A stretch of DNA of 64,000 nt from Roseofilum acuticapitatum BLCC-M154 (GTDB lineage: Bacteria > Cyanobacteriota > Cyanobacteriia > Cyanobacteriales > Desertifilaceae): contig NZ_JAQOSP010000086.1 in assembly GCF_030068475.1 (NCBI RefSeq), positions 1-64,000 of the forward strand, given 5' to 3'. Every line of letters begins with the position of its first letter. Position 1 is the stretch's first letter. Shown piece by piece: positions 1 through 8,051 of this stretch. Below the pieces are notes generated by a model. That model worked only from the letters and a program-made list of their open reading frames with translations. It did not search any database and was not told the DNA's origin. The translations under genes were made by a program, and so were the position numbers.

Positions 1-110
1 GCAAGATGCTCCCACTCCAGTCATATCAAAGAATTCGAGGAGAAATACCCTAATTAAAAATCCAGGGAGCAAGATGCTCCCACTCCAGTCATATCAAAGA
101 ATTCGAGGAG
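1..110. repeat. Two 42-bp direct repeats plus hairpin
   Basis: The 42 bases at 1-42 recur exactly at 69-110, starting GCAAGATGCTCCCACTCC. Directly after, 112-128 is a small palindrome (GCGGGCATCTTGCCCGC). A related arm occurs at 28852-28909, so this is a dispersed intergenic repeat. It may extend left of the window. An open frame that starts at 74 inside the repeat should not be taken as the start of the next gene. Confidence 0.85.
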
Positions 111-172
111 TGCGGGCATCTTGCCCGCTTCTTAACCAATTTTCATGTCCGCTTGCGGAAACCGGACTTGAT

Positions 173-337
173 ATGACTCCTGAAGCTTGGATAATGGCTC
201 AACTTCCTAAACCCCAAGCGAAAGACAAACCTTTATCGGACAAAATAGATGATTTAATTGGGACTATTGAGAGTAGTGCCCAGCCTCATCTTAAGCCTAT
301 TTTATACGCTAGATTAATTAAATGGTTGAAATCAAAG
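173..337 (+). pseudogene. C-terminal relic of a small antitoxin-like protein, in frame with MNT
   Basis: The frame reads MTPEAWIMAQLPKP, then a segment rich in LSDKIDDLIGTIES. From memory this resembles the second half of small cyanobacterial antitoxin-like proteins (N-terminal half of the type ITLSEKTYHSLLEVVEKQGLT, then TPEAWI..QLP). The missing first half is found at 1232-1315. The piece now runs in frame into the nucleotidyltransferase core, so it may be translated as an extension or be silent. The family assignment is by pattern only. Confidence 0.45.
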
Positions 338-661
338 ATGAAAAAAGAGACTCTTGACACCATCTTAAAAGAAGCCTGTCAAGGACTGAAAGCCTTATAT
401 GGCAAGCAAATTGACCAAATCATTCTCTATGGTTCTCAAGCAAGAGGGGATGCAGAACCTGACTCAGATATCGATCTTTTAATCATCCTGAAACAAGACT
501 TCCAATATTCTGAAGAGAGCAACAGAATTAGTCAAACCATTGCCGATTTATGCTTAGAATATAATACGTTGATAAGCTGCGCTTTGGCCAGCAGTCGCCA
601 ATTCCAAGAGTATAACAATAGCTTCTTTCGTAACATCCGACGAGAAGGTATACCCCTATGA
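338..661 (+). CDS. MNT-domain nucleotidyltransferase (antitoxin of HEPN/MNT pair)
   Basis: A minimal nucleotidyltransferase of about 107 residues if it starts at the ATG at 338. The signature GSQARGDAEPDSDIDLLI carries the GSxARG motif and the two metal-binding Asp residues of the Pol-beta superfamily. The family partner is a HEPN toxin, which such enzymes can inactivate by AMP transfer (established for MntA/HepT). Its stop overlaps the start of the HEPN gene by four bases (ATGA), typical of translational coupling. Starts at 173 or 194 would add about 50 residues that look like a relic of another gene, so the 338 start fits the usual family length better; the start is uncertain. Confidence 0.8.
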   Translation: MKKETLDTILKEACQGLKALYGKQIDQIILYGSQARGDAEPDSDIDLLIILKQDFQYSEESNRISQTIADLCLEYNTLISCALASSRQFQEYNNSFFRNIRREGIPL

Positions 662-1053
662 CACCAGAACAGCAAAAATTGCTGGAAAAAGCGAATCGCA
701 GTCTACAAGCTGCCAGAGAATTAAACCGTACAGGTTTTCCGGATTTTGCAGCATCGCGCACTTACTACGCTATGTTTTATATTGCCACAGCATTTTTAGA
801 AGGCGAGGGGTTGTCCTACTCTAAACATTCAGCAGTTATCGCCGCTTTTGGTAGGATATTTGCTCGCACTAATCGCATTCCGGTTGAGCTACATCGCTAT
901 CTCATTGATGCAGAAAGAATCCGATTAAGAGCCGATTACAACACCGAACTCGATATTTCAGAAACTGATGTGGAACAACTGGTATCTCAGGGGGAAGAAA
1001 TGCTGAATTTTGCTTTAGAGAATATCGATTCATTACCCCCATATTCACCATAG
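658..1053 (+). CDS. HEPN-domain protein (toxin of HEPN/MNT pair)
   Basis: This 131-residue, helix-rich HEPN protein contains ASRTYYAMFYIATAFL near residues 31-46 and IRLRADYNT near 88-96, matching the PF05168-type HEPN pattern in which an R-x3-DY segment closes the active groove. HEPN partners of MNT proteins are usually RNases that block growth when unmodified. It overlaps the MNT gene by four bases and is clearly its operon partner. I do not see the strict R-x4-6-H motif of RNase HEPNs, so catalytic activity is uncertain although the family is clear. Confidence 0.8.
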   Translation: MTPEQQKLLEKANRSLQAARELNRTGFPDFAASRTYYAMFYIATAFLEGEGLSYSKHSAVIAAFGRIFARTNRIPVELHRYLIDAERIRLRADYNTELDISETDVEQLVSQGEEMLNFALENIDSLPPYSP

Positions 1054-1231
1054 CAGTAGTGCTATGACACAGCATTCCCCTGTGCATTACTGAATGAGCC
1101 AAAAAAGCTGGCGCTCTGCTGACCGCAGGCTATAGGGCGATCGCCACCCGCACGCAGAAACCAGGTTTCTAGACCGCATGACGAATCAGGAGCTAGGGGT
1201 TAAGATAGGATCGAGTGAGTTGAGTACAATT

Positions 1232-1315
1232 ATGTCAAATTATACAATTACTTTATCTGAGAAAACTTACCACTCCCTGCTAGAAGTTGTCGAAAAACAA
1301 GGTTTGACTTCCTAA
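1232..1315 (+). pseudogene. 27-codon N-terminal relic of antitoxin-like protein
   Basis: A short frame reads MSNYTITLSEKTYHSLLEVV and then EKQGLTS before a TAA. It looks like the first third of a small cyanobacterial antitoxin-like protein whose continuation (LTPEAWI..QLP) is the sequence relic seen at 173-337. The break point in the two pieces corresponds: one stops after GLTS, the other resumes at GLDMTPEAW. Probably non-functional. Confidence 0.45.
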
Positions 1316-1316
1316 A

Positions 1317-1769
1317 CTATTCCCTAAAAACACCAATTCCGTAATAACAGAAAGAAGTAGAACAGCTATACATATCTACTTTTAAACGGTACCCGCCTGT
1401 CCGATTTGGGGAAATCCGAACAATCGGATAGTCATCTCCCAACGTATCGGCCTCCACTGGATTCCCAGCTAGGTTATAAATTTCTAGGTCGAGGTCGTCA
1501 CAATCCTCATCGCAAACACCAAGAATAGTATAATCCTGTCCTTTTCTCAGATTGAGTGTTATGTCAGTAGAACTGCTGGCATCTACGCTACCGATATAGG
1601 GACCGGAAACAAGCTCATATAATCCTACTTCCTCTGCTGTCCCCATGAGTAGAGTGTTTATTTGATCTTCGTAATAGTCAGCGATCGCTACCGTAGGAAT
1701 AAGAAGCGAGGTACTGACTAACAAGCCAACAGCGACTTTACCTGTATGATTAACTCGCATAGTTGTCAC
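1317..1769 (-). CDS. Small secreted protein with signal peptide
   Basis: A 150-residue protein with an N-terminal signal peptide: basic start, hydrophobic VAVGLLVSTSLLIPTVA, and a likely cleavage after AIA near residue 30. The mature part has a beta-rich pattern with SSSTDITLNLRKGQDYTILG and TGGYRLKVDM, reminiscent of bacterial pre-peptidase C-terminal (PPC-like) beta-sandwiches. Four cysteines occur as CDEDC and CSTSFC, which could form disulfides outside the cytoplasm. It sits alone between the HEPN/MNT locus and the NB-ARC gene. Function unknown; the PPC-like fold is inferred from pattern only. Confidence 0.7.
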   Translation of the reverse strand: MTTMRVNHTGKVAVGLLVSTSLLIPTVAIADYYEDQINTLLMGTAEEVGLYELVSGPYIGSVDASSSTDITLNLRKGQDYTILGVCDEDCDDLDLEIYNLAGNPVEADTLGDDYPIVRISPNRTGGYRLKVDMYSCSTSFCYYGIGVFRE

Positions 1770-2008
1770 TCCATCTATCTATTGTATTCACTAAGGTATT
1801 GGGCAAGAATTTTCTATTTATGCAATTCGTGGTTAGCGCAAGCAATCTTTAGTCCTTAATTCCCCAATATCTTTGAATTATCTCAATTTCTTTTTTTGGT
1901 TGCCAACCTCATAAAAATGTAATTTAAGGGGATATTTGTGAAGGAATGAAAAGCTAAAAAATGGGAAAATGTGAGATTTTGTAGCACAATGGCGGAAACT
2001 GTGGGATA

Positions 2009-3381
2009 ATGGGGGGTAAAAGTACACAAAACTATAACCTAAATTTAACGGCTATGGAGATTCAGGACGCTGTGCAGTGGACAGATGAGTTTGTTTTTGC
2101 GAAAACTGGGAAGCATCTGGACTCGTTGCAACGGGCTATTTTGGAGGGGGTATGGGAACATAAGGGATATAAGGATATTGCCGAGGAATACCACTGTAGC
2201 AACGATCATGTGAGAAAGTCGGCATCGGAGTTATGGAAACTGCTGTCGGAGATGTTGGGAGAGGAGGTGAAAAAGAAGAATGTGCGATCGCTCATCGAAA
2301 ATCAGCTATTCTCTTATCACAATAGTGGCGTACAAATTGGCAGTAACATAAACATCTGTAACGACCTATACAACAATCCAAAAAAAAACGATCGCCCACT
2401 CGCACCAACAAAACCCCTCAACCGCGCCACAACCTCAGTCAAGCACCCGAATATCCGAACCTCCACAACCGCACCGAAGAACTCGCTACACTCCAACAAT
2501 GGATACTTGCAGAAAATAGCCGCATCATTACGTTAACCGGACTCTCTGGAATCGGCAAAACCGCCCTGACGAGACAACTGGTAGAAAAAATAAAAGACCA
2601 CTTCGAGCTTATTCTGTGGCACAGTCATCGCAAAATTCCCAGCCTCAACGCCCTACAAACCACCCTCCTGGAATTTCTCGCTCCATCTCAAAACCCCACC
2701 CTCATCAACTCCTCCAACTCCCTATTAGACACTCTCAGAAATCACCGTTGCTTAATCATTCTCGACGACTTCCAGCACACCTTAACCCCTGGGGAATTCG
2801 TCGGCAACTATTGCCCAGAATATGAAAATTATGGTCAGTTTATCCAAGAAATCGGACAATTTCCCCACAACAGTTGCCTCCTTTTGCTCAGTTGGGAACA
2901 ACCCCTAGAAATAGCTACCTTAGAAACTGAAAATCCCTACTGTAAAACATTCCCTGTACCCGGATTAGGGGATTTAGCCACTGAACTGCTCCAGGAAAGA
3001 CAACTTAAAGATGAGAAAAAATGGTCAGATCTGATCCAATTTTGTAACGGTAACCCTCTATGGCTGAAAATCATCGCTTCTACGATTGTCGATTTATTTA
3101 ACGGCAGTGTCGAACAATATCTCGCCTATCCTACCCTATTTTTAGGCGACCTAGAACCGATGATCGAGCAACATTATCAACGTCTCTGTGAATCTGAGAA
3201 GATTTTTCTGCGCTGGTTAGCAAACCAAGAGCAACCGGTAGAGATTAGCCAGAAACCTCCAGACCTTTTATCCGACGCAGATTTCTTAAAAGCGATACAA
3301 TCTTTAAGGAGACGAAACTTACTGGAAAAATTTTCAGTTTTAACTTTGCAACCGATGATTAAAGAATACGTCAAGAATTAA
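2009..3381 (+). pseudogene. NB-ARC (STAND) ATPase, frame broken at a poly-A tract
   Basis: The first frame (2009 onward) encodes a helical, HTH-like N-terminal module with FAKTGKHLDSLQRAILEGVW and YKDIAEEYHCSNDHVRKSA, typical of cyanobacterial NB-ARC signalling ATPases. From 2359 a second frame (-1) stays open to 3381 and encodes the ATPase: Walker A GLSGIGKTAL near 2542-2571, Walker B-like CLIILDDF, and the helical/winged-helix portion ending FSVLTLQPMIKEYVKN. The frames meet at nine A residues (2380-2388). One extra A in the transcript, or a -1 ribosomal slip, would join them into about 457 residues. The protein ends where related ones continue into WD40 or other repeats. It may be a pseudogene, a slippage gene or a sequencing error. 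Confidence 0.75.
2380..2388 (+). other. A9 homopolymer, candidate slippage site
   Basis: Nine consecutive A residues lie exactly where the reading frame of the NB-ARC gene has to change from the N-terminal helical module to the ATPase frame. Frame 1 has stops at 2344 and 2356 and is open afterwards, so the switch must lie between about 2359 and 2536; this tract is the obvious place. Confidence 0.6.
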
Positions 3382-3400
3382 TATCAAATCTCAGAATTTG

Positions 3401-3460
3401 TAAGGTGGGCAGTGTCCACCCTACCTACCATAGTAAGGTGGGCAGTGCCCACCCTACCTA
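3401..3460. repeat. Tandem 27-bp palindromic repeats
   Basis: Two 27-bp copies, 3401-3427 and 3434-3460, differ at one base and each contains the palindrome GGTGGGCAGTG(C/T)CCACC. They lie between the convergent NB-ARC and recG genes, so they may also act as a bidirectional terminator. They start 20 bases after the NB-ARC stop. Confidence 0.8.
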
Positions 3461-3480
3461 ACTATAATTGTTCATTGTTA

Positions 3481-5928
3481 TCACGTCATAATCGTGCCCC
3501 CCATCAACTGCTCATAGCGCCGTTGTAGTTCTTGATTAATTAACGGATAATTCCCCAATTCTGGATCTTCCGCAATCAAATTTTCTGCCGCTTCCCGTGC
3601 CAACATCAGAATATCTTGATCTTTGACTAAACTAGCCAGAGCAAAATCGGGTAAACCGGATTGACGAGTGCCCAAAACTTCCCCAGGGCCGCGAAATTGT
3701 AAGTCCATTTCAGCAATAAAAAAGCCATCTTGAGACTGTTCTAAAACATTTAACCGTTGACGAGCATCGGGACTATTAGAACTGCTTAATAATATACAAT
3801 AGGACTTATGAGACCCTCGCCCGACTCTTCCCCGCAGTTGGTGCAGTTGGGATAGGCCAAATCGTTCTGCATTCTCAATCAACATGACCGTGGCATTGGG
3901 GACATCAACACCGACCTCAATCACTGTAGTCGAGACAATAATTTGAATTTCATTCTCGCGAAATGCGGTTAATACTTTATCTTTATCTGCTGAAGTCATG
4001 CGACCATGGAGTAACCCCACTTGAAATTCAGGAAAGATAGTTTCCGAGAGACTTTTATGTTCGGCTATGGCGGCTTTCGCATTCAGTTTATCGGATTCTT
4101 CAATGAGGGGAAAAACCACATAAGCTTGCTGCCCTTGGGCAATTTCTCGGCGCATGAGTTCATAAACTTTTTTGCGCTCTTTATGGGTTAAAGCGAGGGT
4201 TTCTATGGCTTGTCTTCCGGGGGGCAATTCGTCGATTTGACTGACATCTAAATCTCCATGCATGGTTAATGTTAAGGTTCTGGGAATCGGAGTAGCGGTT
4301 AAACTCAAAACATGGGGAGATTCTCCTTTTTGCTGTAATAGTGCCCGTTGTTCTACGCCAAAGCGGTGCTGTTCATCAATGACCACTAAGCCTAAACGAT
4401 TGAAATTTACTCCTTCTTGAATCAGGGCGTGAGTTCCTACGAGTAAGGGCAATTCTCCGGTTTCTAAATGGGCGTGAATTTCCCGGCGCTTCTTCACTTT
4501 TGTGGAACCGGTGAGCAGTTCTACGGGTAAATGGAGACGGTTAAACCAGGTGACTAATTTGCGGTAATGTTGCTCGGCTAAGACTTCCGTAGGAGCCATG
4601 AGTGCCGCTTGATATCCGGACTGAATTGCAGCGAGAATTGCCATGACTGCAACAACGGTTTTTCCTGAACCAACATCGCCTTGAACTAAGCGATTCATGG
4701 CTGTGGGCGATCGCAAATCGCTTAAAATTTCATTAACCACCCGTTCTTGTGCCCCAGTTAGGGAAAACGGCAACTCTTGATAAAACTGATCGATTAGTTT
4801 TCCGGTGGGTATTAAGGGGATAGCTTTTTGATTTTTCTTCTGCTGATGACGACGCTGAAGAAAACCGACTTGTAGATAGAAAAATTCATCGAAAATCAAG
4901 CGCCGTCTGGCTTTCTCTAGATTGTCTTGATCGTCAGGAAAATGAATTTGAGTAATTGCCTGAGAGAGTCCCACTAAATTATAGGGCGCTAAAATGGGTT
5001 CAGGAACCGGATCGATTAACTGATTTGCTGTCGGTAAAACTCGCCAAATGGCTTTACGAACGGTATCGGCGGTGACTCCTTCTGTTAAGGGATAAATGGG
5101 CACAATTTGCCCAACCATTGGAGAATCTACTTCTCCGGAAGACTCTAAAACTTCTAATTCTGGTTTGTCTAAGGTTAGTCCATATTTATTCTTTTTCACC
5201 AAACCCGAAGCCGCCACAATCGAGCCAACTGGATAATTGCGTTTCTGGCTTTCTTGCCATCCCCTCTGGGTAAAATAGCCTCCGGCAAAAAAGCGGGAGA
5301 TTTTTAATTGTCCTGTGGCATCTTTGAGGACAAGTTCTAAGATGGTGAGTTTCTTATTGCGCGGGGAAGAAAAACAGTTAATGCGCTTGACTTCGCCAAT
5401 AACGGTGACGGTTTCCCCTGGTTCTAAATCGGCGATAGAAACTTGTGAGGCATAATCAGCATGGTTGCGCGGATAATAAAATAGGAGATCGCGAACGGTG
5501 TTTAAGTTTAGCTTGGCTAACTGTCGCGCATGATACACCGAAAATTCAGGAAGCTCTTTTAAAAGGCGATCATGCTCCGTCGTCTCTGGCAGTTTTTCGC
5601 GCACCGTTGCCGCAGGAGCAGGTTTTGGGGAAGGAATCGCTGGGGGGTTCTGAAAGCGCTTTTGGGAGTCTGAGAGAAACTTGCGCGTGTGAGCAACAAG
5701 CTGTTGGCGCTGGGCAAAGGTAAACTGGGGATAGGTTTGGAACTGCTCAGAGAGTTGACTCCACTGGCGCTTTTCCCGTGGCGAAAGGGACGCAGGAGCA
5801 TTCGCAAAGCTGAGATGGAGGAACTCACTAAACCGATATTGCTTGCCTTGCAGGTCATTAAATCCGCGCTCCTGTTCTACTGTCAAGGCTTTTTGGAGTC
5901 TTTGCCAGTCGGGTTCTTGAGTCATCAT
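3481..5928 (-). CDS. recG: ATP-dependent DNA helicase RecG
   Basis: RecG of about 815 residues. It remodels stalled replication forks and branch-migrates Holliday junctions. The N-terminal half holds the OB-fold wedge domain, followed by two helicase lobes with Walker A GDVGSGKTVVA, DEQH-box VVIDEQHRFG, the TATPIPRTL motif, and C-terminal HQLRGRVGRGSHKSYCILL. Cyanobacterial RecG proteins carry a longer N-terminus than E. coli RecG, as seen here. Start chosen at the tandem ATGs at 5928/5925 (MMTQEPDW), because the open frame upstream (to 6090) reads into an inverted-repeat element and has no family resemblance. It is convergent with the NB-ARC gene. Confidence 0.97.
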   Translation of the reverse strand: MMTQEPDWQRLQKALTVEQERGFNDLQGKQYRFSEFLHLSFANAPASLSPREKRQWSQLSEQFQTYPQFTFAQRQQLVAHTRKFLSDSQKRFQNPPAIPSPKPAPAATVREKLPETTEHDRLLKELPEFSVYHARQLAKLNLNTVRDLLFYYPRNHADYASQVSIADLEPGETVTVIGEVKRINCFSSPRNKKLTILELVLKDATGQLKISRFFAGGYFTQRGWQESQKRNYPVGSIVAASGLVKKNKYGLTLDKPELEVLESSGEVDSPMVGQIVPIYPLTEGVTADTVRKAIWRVLPTANQLIDPVPEPILAPYNLVGLSQAITQIHFPDDQDNLEKARRRLIFDEFFYLQVGFLQRRHQQKKNQKAIPLIPTGKLIDQFYQELPFSLTGAQERVVNEILSDLRSPTAMNRLVQGDVGSGKTVVAVMAILAAIQSGYQAALMAPTEVLAEQHYRKLVTWFNRLHLPVELLTGSTKVKKRREIHAHLETGELPLLVGTHALIQEGVNFNRLGLVVIDEQHRFGVEQRALLQQKGESPHVLSLTATPIPRTLTLTMHGDLDVSQIDELPPGRQAIETLALTHKERKKVYELMRREIAQGQQAYVVFPLIEESDKLNAKAAIAEHKSLSETIFPEFQVGLLHGRMTSADKDKVLTAFRENEIQIIVSTTVIEVGVDVPNATVMLIENAERFGLSQLHQLRGRVGRGSHKSYCILLSSSNSPDARQRLNVLEQSQDGFFIAEMDLQFRGPGEVLGTRQSGLPDFALASLVKDQDILMLAREAAENLIAEDPELGNYPLINQELQRRYEQLMGGTIMT

Positions 5929-6004
5929 GCTGAGAGGGCAGATAGGCGAGGGTAGGGCTATTCTCCTTGATGATAGATCATTAGGGTCTAGGGGAGGAGA
6001 TTTA

Positions 6005-6146
6005 CAATACCTTCGCCAAAACCAAAAATGCCTTGATTCGTAGGTTGGGTTGAGAAACGTGCATGTCGGCGACAGCCGAAAACCGAACAAATACGTTGGG
6101 TTTCACTTCGTTCAACCCAACCTACGGGAAAATGGCGAAGGTATTG
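6005..6146. repeat. 142-bp inverted-repeat element upstream of recG
   Basis: The outer arms are exact: CAATACCTTCGCCA at 6005-6018 and its complement at 6133-6146. Nested inner arms are also exact: CGTAGGTTGGGTTGA at 6039-6053 and its complement at 6112-6126. The shape is that of a small non-autonomous repeat (MITE-like) able to fold into a long hairpin. It is followed at 6153-6165 by the common palindrome GAAACCGGGTTTC. The 5929-6259 interval contains no other gene that I can support. Confidence 0.8.
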
Positions 6147-6259
6147 AAGCAAGAAACCGGGTTTCTAAGTTATTGTGTGCAATGTCCCAGAATCATTTTT
6201 AATTTTTAATTTTTAATTGATTCATCTACGGTTGATAAAACCGACCCGATCGCTTATTT

Positions 6260-7636
6260 TTAAGGGAGTAAACCTCTACTGCGGGCAGTTTTGAGCCAAT
6301 GGGGGTATTCAGTCATCAGCAGATCGTACAGCTCTTGGTCGGCGATCGCCTCCGGATCTTCTACACTAAAAAAATCCGCATTATCCACATATCTTCCCCC
6401 CAAATCATCCAAGTTCTCCAAAAACTCAAACTGACTGCCACCACTCAAAAACCCTAAAATGCCCCCATGCTTGGCTTTAGCATCCTTACTCGATTTCCCA
6501 ATCGCCATAAATTGCCAGAAAATCGGCTCATAGGAAGACCATTGTAACTGTTGTTCAGACTGGTCTCGATCGAAGGGTTGTCCATCCGTAACAAACATCA
6601 CATAAACCGGCATATTCGCCTTCAAAGGAGAATGTCGATTGCCTCCCCTTGCATCAGGAAAATAAGCCGTTCTAATCGCTTGTAAAGCAGGAGCATAGTT
6701 AGTTCCCCCTGCACCTCCATATTGGTTATAAGCTTGGCCGATAAAATTATGGAAATTGTCCACCGTCATCTCACCCCGATTCTGAGCATTTCCCGCAAAC
6801 AGGAAAATTTTAATTGCTCCATCATCATCAAACCGACAACCGAGAGCTAATATCTTTTCTGCTAACCGTTGAATCTTCCCTGAGCTATACAGAGAATACA
6901 TAGAACCCGACACATCCAAACACAAAGCAACTTGGGCTTGATGGTCAGTTAAATTAGCTTTTTGCAAAGAAATATCCGCTTTTTTCACTAAATCGAATAA
7001 TGCGGGAGCCTCCTGTTCTAATTTCTTCTCTAACTCAACCGCTTTTGGTCTGCGGGTAGGAGCCGGAGGAGGGGGAGGTGAAGTCGCTCCTTCCTGATGA
7101 TATTGGTTTAAAAAGCCTTGTAAGCCAGAATTATAGCCTTGACCCAGGGCATGAAACCGCCATTGTCCATCTTTTTGATAGATACGACCAAATTCGAGAG
7201 CCGTTTCTGAGGTAAAAGCTTCAGTTAATTGATAACGGGCTAATTCTTCCTGGGTTTGGGGATTGGAGATAGCCATAAATGCTTGCTCAACCTGGCCAAA
7301 ACTTTGCTTTTTCTCCACTGCTTCATGAATCGTGACCACAAACACCAATTCGGTAATCACCGAGCTAATCTTGCTCAAATCTAACATGAATTTCTGTCGG
7401 TCTTCCCCAGAATTTTCGATTCGTTGCAGGGCGCGATCGCCAGATTGGGGATTATTATAAAAGATGAAGTATTCTTCGGCCGGAATTAAACCATTCGCCC
7501 CTAACATAAACACGGAGCCATCGATATCATATCCCGGCTCTGTGGCTCTCCAACCCACCTCAATCTGGAGATGTTGAACTTGGGGATAGATTTGGGACAG
7601 ATTCAACCGTGCGCCTTTGGTTAATTCGGTAATCAT
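6260..7636 (-). CDS. TerD-VWA fusion protein (tellurium-resistance/copine-like)
   Basis: A 458-residue two-domain protein. Residues 1-180 are a TerD-type calcium-binding domain with GYDIDGSVFM near 35-44 and the FYNNPQSGD segment near 59-67. A Pro-rich linker (SPPPPPAP, about 186-193) follows. Residues 225-440 form a von Willebrand/copine-like A domain with the MIDAS motif DVSGSMYS at 241-248 and a later GGTNYAPAL and FVTDGQP. TerD and TerF/TerY-like VWA proteins belong to the Ter stress-response network and are thought to scaffold membrane-associated complexes. No other ter gene is nearby, so this looks like a self-contained version. It is transcribed away from the kinase cluster. Confidence 0.85.
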   Translation of the reverse strand: MITELTKGARLNLSQIYPQVQHLQIEVGWRATEPGYDIDGSVFMLGANGLIPAEEYFIFYNNPQSGDRALQRIENSGEDRQKFMLDLSKISSVITELVFVVTIHEAVEKKQSFGQVEQAFMAISNPQTQEELARYQLTEAFTSETALEFGRIYQKDGQWRFHALGQGYNSGLQGFLNQYHQEGATSPPPPPAPTRRPKAVELEKKLEQEAPALFDLVKKADISLQKANLTDHQAQVALCLDVSGSMYSLYSSGKIQRLAEKILALGCRFDDDGAIKIFLFAGNAQNRGEMTVDNFHNFIGQAYNQYGGAGGTNYAPALQAIRTAYFPDARGGNRHSPLKANMPVYVMFVTDGQPFDRDQSEQQLQWSSYEPIFWQFMAIGKSSKDAKAKHGGILGFLSGGSQFEFLENLDDLGGRYVDNADFFSVEDPEAIADQELYDLLMTEYPHWLKTARSRGLLP

Positions 7637-7755
7637 AGAGATGAAACCCTTGTTACTAAAGGTTAATTATAAGGTAACCTAGGGGCGATCGCGATTTGTA
7701 CCTTAGGCTAATATAATAGCTAAAATCCCAAGTTACCCGAAGATCCACAAAGTTA

Positions 7756-7923
7756 ATGTCAATAAAATTGCTCAGTTATCAAATTCAGGAAAAAATCTAT
7801 CAAGGAGAGCGAACCCTAATTTATAGAGGCATTCGGCGTTCTGACTCCCTGAGAGTAGCGATCGATTTTCTCCGTAATAAAGATCCAGATTTTAACGAAT
7901 TACTACATTTTTATGATCGGTAA
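7756..7923 (+). pseudogene. 55-codon relic of the giant kinase family (N-lobe only)
   Basis: The frame MSIKLLSYQIQEKIYQGERT continues with LIYRGIRRSDSLRVAIDFLR and stops at a TAA after NELLHFYDR. It lines up with the first 53 residues of the two complete kinases downstream (for example YTGERTLVYQAIRSSDSLKV in the next gene). It lacks everything after the first part of the N-lobe and cannot be a kinase. It is most simply the remnant of a third tandem copy. Confidence 0.85.
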
Positions 7924-8051
7924 CAGAGAAAAGTGCTGTAAGTGAAACCGATCGTCCCTCACCATAGCATCACAGAAAACATGCGATCGCTATTTGTCCC
8001 CCACCTGAATATAATAGCGACGATACAACCACAGTAAAAAATCTTAGAACC

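Noticed and set aside
74-337. Start of the MNT gene at 74
   Set aside because: The first codons lie in a direct repeat and hairpin; following residues look like another family's remnant.
2616-2825. Separate 69-residue plus-strand protein
   Set aside because: Overlaps the NB-ARC ATPase frame, which has clear motifs; low-complexity His/Pro/Ser pattern.
5445-5955. Plus-strand frames over recG
   Set aside because: Antisense to recG codons with no recognisable motif.
5929-6090. 54-residue N-terminal extension of RecG
   Set aside because: Falls into an inverted-repeat element and is unlike RecG proteins; the MMTQEPDW start is normal.
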